The notes under the pieces are model-generated. The model ran no database searches. It saw only the letters and a program-made list of their open reading frames with translations, and had not been told where the DNA came from. From an uncultured Collinsella sp. (GTDB lineage: Bacteria; Actinomycetota; Coriobacteriia; Coriobacteriales; Coriobacteriaceae), in contig CAKUEU010000003.1 in the NCBI GenBank assembly GCA_934646865.1, positions 1 through 64,000 of the forward strand: 64,000 bases of DNA, given 5' to 3'. The position numbers were made by a program, and so were the translations under genes. Below are positions 9,696-16,033 of the stretch, piece by piece. Each line of letters opens with the position of its first letter. Within the stretch, counting starts at the first letter, position 1.

Positions 9696-9941
9696 GGGCA
9701 GCTAATTTTGGTCGGGCTTTGTCTTGGGCGGACTGCTCGCCACGAAATGGGGCTATCTACTACGTTTTGGCGACTACCCTCGACCACACGGAAAATCGTG
9801 AAATCAAAACCGCAGGTAGACGACTTGCTGGTTTTCAAAAAAGACCCGCATGGTCGACCCATGCGGGTTAAACGTAGTAGATAGGCCGTTTTTGTGGCGC
9901 GGTGTTGGTGGGATGTGTCAAAGGGACTGTCCCTTTGTCGC
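9696..9941. repeat. Dispersed hairpin element, copy B (downstream direct repeat of the adhesin gene)
   Basis: Same orientation and architecture as copy A at 2775-2999. GGGCAGCTAATTT is at 9696-9708. The stem CTATCTACTACGTTT (9753-9767) pairs with AAACGTAGTAGATAG (9870-9884), and GCCAC (9739) pairs with GTGGC (9894-9898). The core AAAACCGCAGGTAGA is at 9806-9820. An inner hairpin CCCGCATGG/CCATGCGGG spans about 9845-9867, and a further palindrome AAAGGGACTGTCCCTTT lies at 9920-9936. Confidence 0.85.
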
Positions 9942-9946
9942 ATTGG

Positions 9947-11035
9947 CTAGTCTAGGCGAACCGGATCGTGGAGGTAGGTGTTGAGAATCTCGACGCCGGA
10001 CTCGGTAACTAGGGCCAGGTCCTCTATGCGGACGCCGGTGCGCCCGGGGAGGTAGATGCCCGGTTCGATGGAGAACGTCATGCCCGGCTCCACGACCTGC
10101 TCGTTGACGAGCGAGACGTCGCCTGGCTCGTGGTCCTGCAGGCCGATCGAGTGTCCCAGGCGATGCGTAAAGTATTCGCCGTAGCCCGCGTCCTCAATCA
10201 CGTCGCGCGCGGCACGGTCCAGGTCGCACATGCGCACGCCCGGGGCGATGAGCGCCTCGGCGGCCTCGTTGGCGCGGCGCACGATGTCGTAGATGCGTGC
10301 CGTCTCCTCGTCCGGCTCGCCCCAAAAGAACGTGCGCGTCATGTCGGAACAGTAGTTGCGATGACGTCCGCCAATATCGAACAGTACCACGTCGCCGCTC
10401 TTGAGTACGGTGTCGTCGGGCTCGTGATGCGGGTCTCCGGCGTTGGCGCCAAAGCTCACGATGGGCGGGAAGCTAAAGCCCTCGCAGTCATGCTTGCGGT
10501 AGAGGCCGAGCATCTGGTCGGCAATCTCGCGCTCCGTCACGCCTTCGTGGACGAGCTTGATTGCGTCGGCCATCACGGCGTCGTTGGCGGCCGAGGATAC
10601 GCGCATGAGCTCCTGCTCGGCAGCATCTTTGTACGTGCGTGCTGCGGTGACGGCAAAGTCGCCCAAGAAGAACTCGCTTGCGGCGTGGCGATCCATAAGG
10701 GGCATCAAAAAGCCGGAGCGCATGACGGTGTCGATGCCGAGCGGCTTGGTCGGATTGACCTCGCGAGCGATGGCGTCGGCCACGACGTCGGTGTCGGTGT
10801 GGTAGGCAACGCGGGCATTGTCATACTCGGGCAACTGATGCAGCGCGTTGACCAGGATCACGGGCTCGGCATTGCGCGCGAGCAGCACGCCGCAAAAACG
10901 CTCGAACATATCGGCATAAAAGCCGGTCAGGTAATAAATCGACCACGGGTCGTTTACGAGCAGCTGCGCGCCGGGGTGCTGAGCCTCGAGCGCATCGAGC
11001 ACGCGCGCCACACGCTGGTCATCGACATGTGCCAT
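9947..11035 (-). CDS. M24 family Xaa-Pro peptidase (aminopeptidase P / prolidase-like)
   Basis: Dinuclear-metal peptidase that removes N-terminal residues ahead of proline or splits X-Pro dipeptides; cytoplasmic. The N-terminal creatinase-like domain covers about residues 1-125 and the pita-bread catalytic domain about 130-355. Metal ligands are visible in order: LFDIGGRHRNYCSDMTRTF (two Asp), HRLGHSIGLQDHEP (His), MTFSIEPGIYLPG (Glu) and GVRIEDLALV (Glu). Start MAHVDDQRV at 11035 is preceded by AAAGGA at good spacing; the upstream 25 in-frame codons look non-coding. Length 362 aa fits the family. It is monocistronic and convergent with the adhesin gene. Confidence 0.93.
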   Translation of the reverse strand: MAHVDDQRVARVLDALEAQHPGAQLLVNDPWSIYYLTGFYADMFERFCGVLLARNAEPVILVNALHQLPEYDNARVAYHTDTDVVADAIAREVNPTKPLGIDTVMRSGFLMPLMDRHAASEFFLGDFAVTAARTYKDAAEQELMRVSSAANDAVMADAIKLVHEGVTEREIADQMLGLYRKHDCEGFSFPPIVSFGANAGDPHHEPDDTVLKSGDVVLFDIGGRHRNYCSDMTRTFFWGEPDEETARIYDIVRRANEAAEALIAPGVRMCDLDRAARDVIEDAGYGEYFTHRLGHSIGLQDHEPGDVSLVNEQVVEPGMTFSIEPGIYLPGRTGVRIEDLALVTESGVEILNTYLHDPVRLD

Positions 11036-11135
11036 GAAACATCCTTTCACTAGGGTGCCACCATGGTATCCCATACCCGGCAGATGGGGACGTTCCTTTC
11101 CTGCCGTCACCTGGGGACACCCCTTGGCATGATTG

Positions 11136-11197
11136 TTCTGGGACGGGGATTAAAAAATCATTTTGTACCTAATGATTTTTAATCCCCGTCCCAGAAT
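11136..11197. repeat. Long near-perfect hairpin upstream of the M24 gene
   Basis: The arm from TTCTGGGACGGGGATT (11136 on) continues through AAAAAATCATT and pairs with 11171-11197 (AATGATTTTTAATCC then CCGTCCCAGAA), separated by about 8 bases. It is AT/GC blocky and lies in an intergenic stretch (11036-11586) where I see no gene. Confidence 0.75.
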
Positions 11198-11277
11198 AAT
11201 CATTTGGGTTGGTTGGAAAAGTGGCCAAAACAGCCCCGTCCCAAATGAGCTGGTTTTAAAAGCATGGCGGATTACGG

Positions 11278-11389
11278 GGCTGGATCGACGTTGCCCGACC
11301 ATTGCGGAAAGGGAGAAATTAAAACCGCAGGTAGAGAACTTGTTGAAATTCGGAAATCGCCGGTATGGATGGGGGTTCTCGATATAGCC
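11278..11389. repeat. Dispersed hairpin element, copy C (degenerate)
   Basis: Core AAAACCGCAGGTAGA at 11321-11335, identical to copies A and B. The outer arms are different in sequence yet still complementary: GGCTGGATCGA (11278-11288) against TCGATATAGCC (11379-11389), 9 of 11 pairing. The copy is bracketed by the short direct repeat GCCCCGTCCCAAA (about 11233 and 11552). Confidence 0.6.
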
Positions 11390-11455
11390 ACGTAAACCGG
11401 GGTAGTTTTGAAATGGCACCAATCTGACTGCAGCGTGAAATGCGATTCCAAAGCA

Positions 11456-11521
11456 AGTTGCGGTGGAATAGTTCCTGGATGCCGGGGTTTGGCGGAAATC
11501 AGGAACTATTTCACTGCAACT
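11456..11521. repeat. 22-bp-arm inverted repeat between convergent genes
   Basis: Arms 11456-11477 and 11500-11521 match at 20 of 22 positions as reverse complements (core GAATAGTTCCTG / CAGGAACTATTTC), with a 22-base loop. There is no coding potential. It lies 3' of the minus-strand oxidoreductase operon and could serve as its terminator, but no T tract follows. Confidence 0.7.
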
Positions 11522-11586
11522 GAGGAGGGGGCGGGGTTGATGGCGGGGTAGCTAAAAGAGCCCCGTCCCAAAATGACTACTTTGGC

Positions 11587-11979
11587 TTATTCGATGTCCA
11601 TGCTGGCGATTAGGTTGATGTTGGTGTCTAGGAGGTTCTCCAGCACGACGTCGCCCATGTGGATGGGGGCGTTGACGACCAAGCCGCGGATGAGGGCTAT
11701 GGCTTGGGCGTGGAGCTCGAGTGGGATGGCCTCGGCAGTGCGCACGGGGAGCAGAGCTTCGTCGCCGCCGGAGACGGCTACGGTGGTGGTGAGCACACGC
11801 ATGGGACAAGTAAGCTCCTGATGCGCGAACTTGTCACCGCGCGGGCAGCTGTTGCCCGTCACGGAGCGGACCGCCGCCGCGTGGCCATCGGCATCGCGTT
11901 CGACCTCCACGGTCAGGAGGCACTCGGATGGACAGGTGGTGCAGTTGAACTGCAGCGTCTCGGTCGCGGTATTGCTCAT
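11587..11979 (-). CDS. DUF1667 cysteine-rich protein of the anaerobic oxidoreductase operon
   Basis: Small 130-aa protein with the DUF1667 cysteine pattern: FNCTTCPSECLLTVE at residues 10-25 (Cys-x2-Cys-Pro-x2-Cys) and a fourth Cys in GNSCPRGDKFA. This suggests a metal or Fe-S site. It is the third gene of a minus-strand operon, starting 4 bases after the stop of the FAD/NAD oxidoreductase, with ATG at 11977-11979. In anaerobic Firmicutes, Thermotogae and Actinobacteria, DUF1667 proteins travel with GlpA-like and GlpB-like flavoproteins, where they may play the part of the GlpC electron carrier. That role is an inference from context; the family itself has no proven activity that I can cite. 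Confidence 0.85.
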   Translation of the reverse strand: MSNTATETLQFNCTTCPSECLLTVEVERDADGHAAAVRSVTGNSCPRGDKFAHQELTCPMRVLTTTVAVSGGDEALLPVRTAEAIPLELHAQAIALIRGLVVNAPIHMGDVVLENLLDTNINLIASMDIE

Positions 11980-11983
11980 GGCC

Positions 11984-13360
11984 TTATGCCTCCTCTACAG
12001 GGTCGACGGATAGGACGATTTCGCTAGCTCCCAGGTCGATTGCTCGCTGAATCACTTTTGCCGGCACTGGGAAGCTCTCCATAACGCTCGGCTTAAATGG
12101 ACGGACTTTGCCGGCGAACAGTTCCTCACCGCCTGCGATGATGCGTACACGGGCGGCGTCGACCGGTCGGCGCACGCGGAAGTTGAGCTTGGTGAGCCCG
12201 ACGGTTGTGATACGCCCCGGAAGTGCGTAGCCGGCAATGCCGGCGGGGGAGACCGTGAGCTCGCAGCTCGTGCTCGCAGCGTCAGCCTCGTCGCCCAGCG
12301 CCCATGCCGCCGCGGCAGCGCCGGCGCGCTCGGACTCGGTCGTCACGTTGTCTGCCAAGTCGTGTACGTGCAGAACGTTGCCGCAGGCAAAGATGCCTGG
12401 TACGTCCGTCTGCAGACTCTGGTCCACCACGGCGCCGCGTGTGCGCGGGTCAAGCTCTACGCCCGCGGCAACCGAAAGCTCGTTCTCGGGAATCAAGCCC
12501 ACCGAAAGCAGCAGCGTGTCGCACGGAACGATGCGCTCGGTTCCCGGAATGGGCGCCAGGTGCTCGTCAACTTGGCTCACCTCGACGGCCTCCACGCGGC
12601 CATGCCCGATTACACGCGTGACGGTGGTGGACAGATGTAGCGGAATGCCAAAATCGTCCAGGCAATTTTTTACGTTGCGGCGCAGGCCGTTGGCGTACGG
12701 CATAAGCTCGTACACGCCCTCGACCGAAATCCCCTCGAGCGTGCAGCGGCGCGCCATGATCAGCCCAATGTCGCCCGAGCCCAAAATAACGGCTCGCGAG
12801 CCGGGCTTGAGGTTTTCGATGTTGATGTATCGCTGCGCCAGGCCGGCCGTAAAGACGCCGGCGGGCCGGCTGCCGGGAATCTTGATCTCGCTGCGGGTGC
12901 GCTCGCGGCAACCCATGGCAAGGACGACCGCGCGCCCGGTGAGCTGTAGCATGCCGGAGGGATTCATAAGCGTGACGGTGTGGACCACGGTGCCGCCCGA
13001 GTCCCCGTCTGCGCCCGACGCGTCCCCGTCAATCCCAATCACCATGCTGTCCAAGAACAGCGCAATGTCGGTTTCGCGCACCTGGTTGATAAAGCGCTGT
13101 GCATACTCGGGACCGGTGAGCTCCTGCTTAAAGTGCGACAGGCCAAAGCCCGGATGGATGCACTGGCGCAGGATGCCACCCAGGTGCTGCTCGCGTTCCA
13201 CGATGGCTACGCGCGCGTTGGCCTTGTGTGCGGCAAGCGCGGCCGCCATGCCGGCAGGTCCGCCGCCGATAACGACCACGTCGAAGGCCTGCGTCGGCAC
13301 CGCGCCGCCACGGCAGCAGCCAGCACCCGGCACCGCGCCCATCTCGATATCCGTCGCCAT
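11984..13360 (-). CDS. NAD(P)/FAD-dependent oxidoreductase (GlpB-like partner)
   Basis: 458-aa flavoprotein disulfide-reductase-fold enzyme. The FAD dinucleotide motif VVIGGGPAGMAAALAAHKA is near residue 28. The conserved segment ILRQCIHPGFG follows, then a second (NAD) Rossmann motif VILGSGDIGLIMARR near residue 190, and the C-terminal FAD motif GIFACGNVLHVHD. It is translated 1 base after the stop of the upstream GlpA-like gene and 4 bases ahead of the DUF1667 gene, so the three products should be made together. By analogy with anaerobic glycerol-3-phosphate dehydrogenase sets it probably passes electrons between the dehydrogenase subunit and NAD or an Fe-S carrier. No glpK or glpF is in view, so the substrate is not fixed by context. 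Confidence 0.85.
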   Translation of the reverse strand: MATDIEMGAVPGAGCCRGGAVPTQAFDVVVIGGGPAGMAAALAAHKANARVAIVEREQHLGGILRQCIHPGFGLSHFKQELTGPEYAQRFINQVRETDIALFLDSMVIGIDGDASGADGDSGGTVVHTVTLMNPSGMLQLTGRAVVLAMGCRERTRSEIKIPGSRPAGVFTAGLAQRYINIENLKPGSRAVILGSGDIGLIMARRCTLEGISVEGVYELMPYANGLRRNVKNCLDDFGIPLHLSTTVTRVIGHGRVEAVEVSQVDEHLAPIPGTERIVPCDTLLLSVGLIPENELSVAAGVELDPRTRGAVVDQSLQTDVPGIFACGNVLHVHDLADNVTTESERAGAAAAAWALGDEADAASTSCELTVSPAGIAGYALPGRITTVGLTKLNFRVRRPVDAARVRIIAGGEELFAGKVRPFKPSVMESFPVPAKVIQRAIDLGASEIVLSVDPVEEA

Positions 13361-13361
13361 C

Positions 13362-14822
13362 CTAGCGCACCCCCTTCAAAGGTCCCTCGACCAGCCAAGA
13401 ACCGGCATCCTCCAGCAACACCTCGCTGGGGTCGCAGCCAAGCTCGCGGGCAAGAATCGACACCACGCGGCTCTGGCAAAAACCGCTCTGGCATCGACCC
13501 ATGCCCGCTCGGCAGCGACGTTTGACACCCTCGACCGAAATCGCGCCCGGGCGGCGTCGGATCGCGGCCACGATCTCGGCCTCGGGCACCGTCTCGCAGC
13601 GGCAGACGATCTGTCCCCACGCGGGGTCGGACTCGATCAGTTCTTCCTTGCGCGCAAGCGTCGCACGGTCAAAGTCGTCCGGTGCGCGGCGAATCGGATC
13701 CCAATCGGCACGCTCGTGCAAAACCACACCAGCCTCGCGCATCACTTGCTCCATACGCTCGGCAATGGCCGGGGCGCTCGCCACGCCTGGCGACTGAATA
13801 CCTGCCGCCTGGAACAGCCCCGGCACTACAGCGGACTGCCCAATAAAGAAGTCGTTCGTTCCCTGAATGACCGGACGCCCGCCGGCAAACGCGCGCACCA
13901 CGCGGCGCGTGTCCAGATCGGGCACCAGCTTGCGCGCGCCGGTCAGCAGCGCGTTGACGTCGCTCGGATAGGTCTGCGTGTCACCCGGTTCGCGCACGGC
14001 GGCGGTCGCGGTGATCACGGTGTTGCCATGCACCGTGCCCGTCACGATGACGCCCTTCGACACCGGCGTCGGCACAGGGTAGAGCGGCATGAGCGCGCGC
14101 GGCTCCTTGTCCAGCACCACGATGTTTCCCTGGCGCCAGACCATCTGGAACTCCTCGGCGCCCGCCATATGCGAGATGTCGGCGGCGCCGTTGCCCGCGG
14201 CGTTGATCAAATAGCGGCAACGCACATCCCCGGCGGGGGTCACCAGCGTAAAGCGCGCGGAACCGTCGCCCTCGCCGTCGGCAATCTCAATCGCCTTCAC
14301 CGGCGCGGACCGCATAAACGTCACGCCGTTAGCCACCGCGTTCTCCAGCGCGGCGATGGCGACTTCAAACGGGTCGACAAACCCGGTCGAGGGGCACCAC
14401 AGCGCGCACGTTGCCTCGGCACTCGCACGAGGTTCTAGCTCGTGAATACACTCGGGGCCAATAATCGACAGCTCGGGCACGCCGTTGGCCAGGCCGTTGC
14501 ACCTCAGCTTCTCTAAGTGCGCGCGGTCCTCGTCGTTAAAGCCCAGCACCATCGACCCGGTGCGGCGGAACAAATACCCCAGCTCCTGCGCCCATGTGCC
14601 GTACAGCTCGCAGCCACGGGCGTTGACCTGCGCCTTTACCGTCCCCGGCGCTGGATCGTAGCCGGCGTGCACCAGGCCGCCGTTGGCCTTCGATGCTCCC
14701 AACGCGATGTCGTTGGCGGCCTCGACCACGCAAATCGACAGGTCATAGCGCGCGAGCTGCCGCGCGATGGCACACCCGGTGATGCCCGCGCCCACGATCA
14801 CGATATCAAACGTTTCTGTCAC
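13362..14822 (-). CDS. GlpA-like FAD-dependent dehydrogenase with C-terminal BFD [2Fe-2S] domain
   Basis: 486-aa protein of the glycerol-3-phosphate dehydrogenase (DAO) fold. The N-terminal FAD motif VIVGAGITGCAIARQLARYD starts at residue 8, followed by the DAO body to about residue 390. A BFD-type [2Fe-2S] domain follows, with cysteines in QIVCRCETVPE and in CRAGMGRCQSGFC. Start is the GTG at 14820-14822 with GGGAGG just upstream. First gene of the three-gene operon. A perfect palindrome TTGACAG-G-CTGTCAA lies directly upstream, overlapping the leader. Glycerol-3-phosphate is the likeliest substrate from the family, but related DAO enzymes act on other 2-hydroxy compounds. Confidence 0.85.
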   Translation of the reverse strand: MTETFDIVIVGAGITGCAIARQLARYDLSICVVEAANDIALGASKANGGLVHAGYDPAPGTVKAQVNARGCELYGTWAQELGYLFRRTGSMVLGFNDEDRAHLEKLRCNGLANGVPELSIIGPECIHELEPRASAEATCALWCPSTGFVDPFEVAIAALENAVANGVTFMRSAPVKAIEIADGEGDGSARFTLVTPAGDVRCRYLINAAGNGAADISHMAGAEEFQMVWRQGNIVVLDKEPRALMPLYPVPTPVSKGVIVTGTVHGNTVITATAAVREPGDTQTYPSDVNALLTGARKLVPDLDTRRVVRAFAGGRPVIQGTNDFFIGQSAVVPGLFQAAGIQSPGVASAPAIAERMEQVMREAGVVLHERADWDPIRRAPDDFDRATLARKEELIESDPAWGQIVCRCETVPEAEIVAAIRRRPGAISVEGVKRRCRAGMGRCQSGFCQSRVVSILARELGCDPSEVLLEDAGSWLVEGPLKGVR

Positions 14823-14839
14823 AGTGCCTCCCAGACCAG

Positions 14840-14854
14840 TTGACAGGCTGTCAA
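14840..14854 (-). promoter_or_regulatory. Palindromic operator upstream of the GlpA-like operon
   Basis: TTGACAG-G-CTGTCAA is a perfect 7+1+7 palindrome 18 bases ahead of the GTG start and close to its ribosome site. The position suits a repressor operator. No cognate regulator gene is adjacent. Confidence 0.55.
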
Positions 14855-14991
14855 TAAGACCATCCTACGGTCTGTGTGTCCCCAACGAGGCGGCAATGCG
14901 GCGAACAGCCCCGCAACATCCGCCAACGGCAGACGAGGGGAGGGTCGGTAACGGCGACAGCGTTGTATGCCGGCTACGAGGTCAAAGTTCC

Positions 14992-15291
14992 GTCTCGATC
15001 TGTAACAGTAAGCTGAGGTTTTGACCCGTAACTGTTACAGATCGAGACATTGGCCGGGTGGGGCTCACCGTTCGTCTTGATCTGTAACAGGTAGAGAGGA
15101 TTTTGGACTCTAACTGTTACAGATTTAGATTGAAGTCGGGGAAGGAATCTTTTGTCTCGATCTGTAACAGTTAGAGGGGATTATCGGTCCTGGGTGTTAC
15201 AGATCGAGACATTGGCGGGCCGCCCTTACCCTTTGTCTCGATCTGTAACATCTGAGATGGATTATGCCGAGCACCCGTTACAGATTGAGAT
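14992..15291. repeat. Array of four 57-bp palindromes at about 81-bp spacing
   Basis: Units start at 14992, 15074, 15154 and 15235 (steps 82, 80, 81) and each is 57 bases long. Unit 1 is GTCTCGATCTGTAACAG, 23 bases, then the exact reverse complement. The other units keep the arms with a few changes, while the loop and spacer sequences differ. Each arm holds a CTGTWACAG site, itself palindromic; five of eight are exact and three have one mismatch. Located between the GlpA-like gene (minus) and the zinc-ribbon gene (plus), with no gene inside. Confidence 0.9.
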
Positions 15292-15381
15292 GTTTCTGTC
15301 CGCCCACTGCCCCGACCTGCCAAATCGTTGACCCCCGTGTTACACTAACCCGAGCTGTAACTACCCCGAAAGGTACCCGTA

Positions 15382-15813
15382 ATGTCCAAGTACATCTCCG
15401 AGCTCATGTCGCCGCAGCTTATGGGCGTCATCTATGCCTTCGTTGGCTTTATCATCGCCCTGTATGTGCTGTCGGTCGTCTATGTGTTCATCGACGCTCG
15501 CCGCCGCGGCGCCAGCGCCTACGTGGCATGGGGCATCATCGCGCTCATCCCGTTTGTGGGCCTGATCGCCTACCTGGTCCTGCGCCCGCACTCCTACGCG
15601 GCCGACCGCGAGGAGCAGGAGCTGGACATGGCCCTGCGCGAGCGCCAGCTTGCCCAGTACGGCACCTGCCCGCAGTGCGGCGCGCCCATCGAGAAGGACT
15701 TTGTCGTCTGCCCGGTGTGCGACACCCAGGTTCGCAACGTGTGCCCCAGCTGCCATCGCCCGCTCGATGCGCACTGGAAGGTCTGCCCCTACTGCCGAAC
15801 TCGCATCCAGTAA
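15382..15813 (+). CDS. Small two-helix membrane protein with double zinc ribbon
   Basis: 143-aa protein with two membrane helices (about residues 14-37 and 48-68, separated by the basic turn DARRRG). A short linker follows, then a cytoplasmic tail with eight cysteines in Cys-x2-Cys pairs (GTCPQCGAP, VCPVCD, VCPSCH, VCPYCRTR), that is, two zinc ribbons. The ribosome site GAAAGG precedes ATG 15382. No enzyme motif is visible. Such proteins are common in actinobacteria near housekeeping genes, and their function is unknown to me. The palindrome array at 14992-15291 lies directly upstream and could control it. Confidence 0.85.
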   Translation: MSKYISELMSPQLMGVIYAFVGFIIALYVLSVVYVFIDARRRGASAYVAWGIIALIPFVGLIAYLVLRPHSYAADREEQELDMALRERQLAQYGTCPQCGAPIEKDFVVCPVCDTQVRNVCPSCHRPLDAHWKVCPYCRTRIQ

Positions 15814-15903
15814 CGCATCCATCGCCGGACCGGCCGCAAGCCACGGGCGCCGCGCATTCCGCGCACGCGCCCGCCCCCACACGATGAAGCATGCGTAGAA
15901 AAT

Positions 15904-15934
15904 CGCCCGCCGTGCCATTAAGGTGCGGCGGGCG
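15904..15934 (+). terminator. GC-rich hairpin after the zinc-ribbon gene
   Basis: CGCCCGCCG (15904-15912) pairs with CGGCGGGCG (15926-15934), followed by CTTGTAT. The stem is strong but the T tract is poor. It sits immediately ahead of the thrS promoter. Confidence 0.6.
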
Positions 15935-15935
15935 C

Positions 15936-15963
15936 TTGTATACCAAGGCAACCTGCCTATAAT
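15936..15963 (+). promoter_or_regulatory. Predicted thrS promoter
   Basis: -35 TTGTAT at 15936-15941 and consensus -10 TATAAT at 15958-15963, with a 16-base spacer. The next 60 bases form the thrS leader. Confidence 0.6.
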
Positions 15964-16006
15964 GATGCAAGTCAAAAACGCCGAGCGCATCGCACGCACT
16001 TGCATC
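15964..16006 (+). promoter_or_regulatory. Stem-loop in the thrS leader
   Basis: GATGCAAGT (15964-15972) and ACTTGCATC (15998-16006) are exact reverse complements around a 25-base loop, just 5' of the ribosome site GAGAGGAG. Position at the very start of the predicted transcript suggests control of thrS translation or RNA stability. No T-box consensus is visible. Confidence 0.45.
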
Positions 16007-16033
16007 AGGCATCCGAGAGGAGAAAACATACCC

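Noticed and set aside
12237-14438. 733-codon plus-strand frame opposite the oxidoreductase operon
   Set aside because: Antisense of two well-supported flavoprotein genes; no domain and no start signal.
14992-15291. Possible CRISPR array
   Set aside because: The repeating units are 57-bp palindromes with variable loops, spacers are about 24 bases, and no cas genes are in view.
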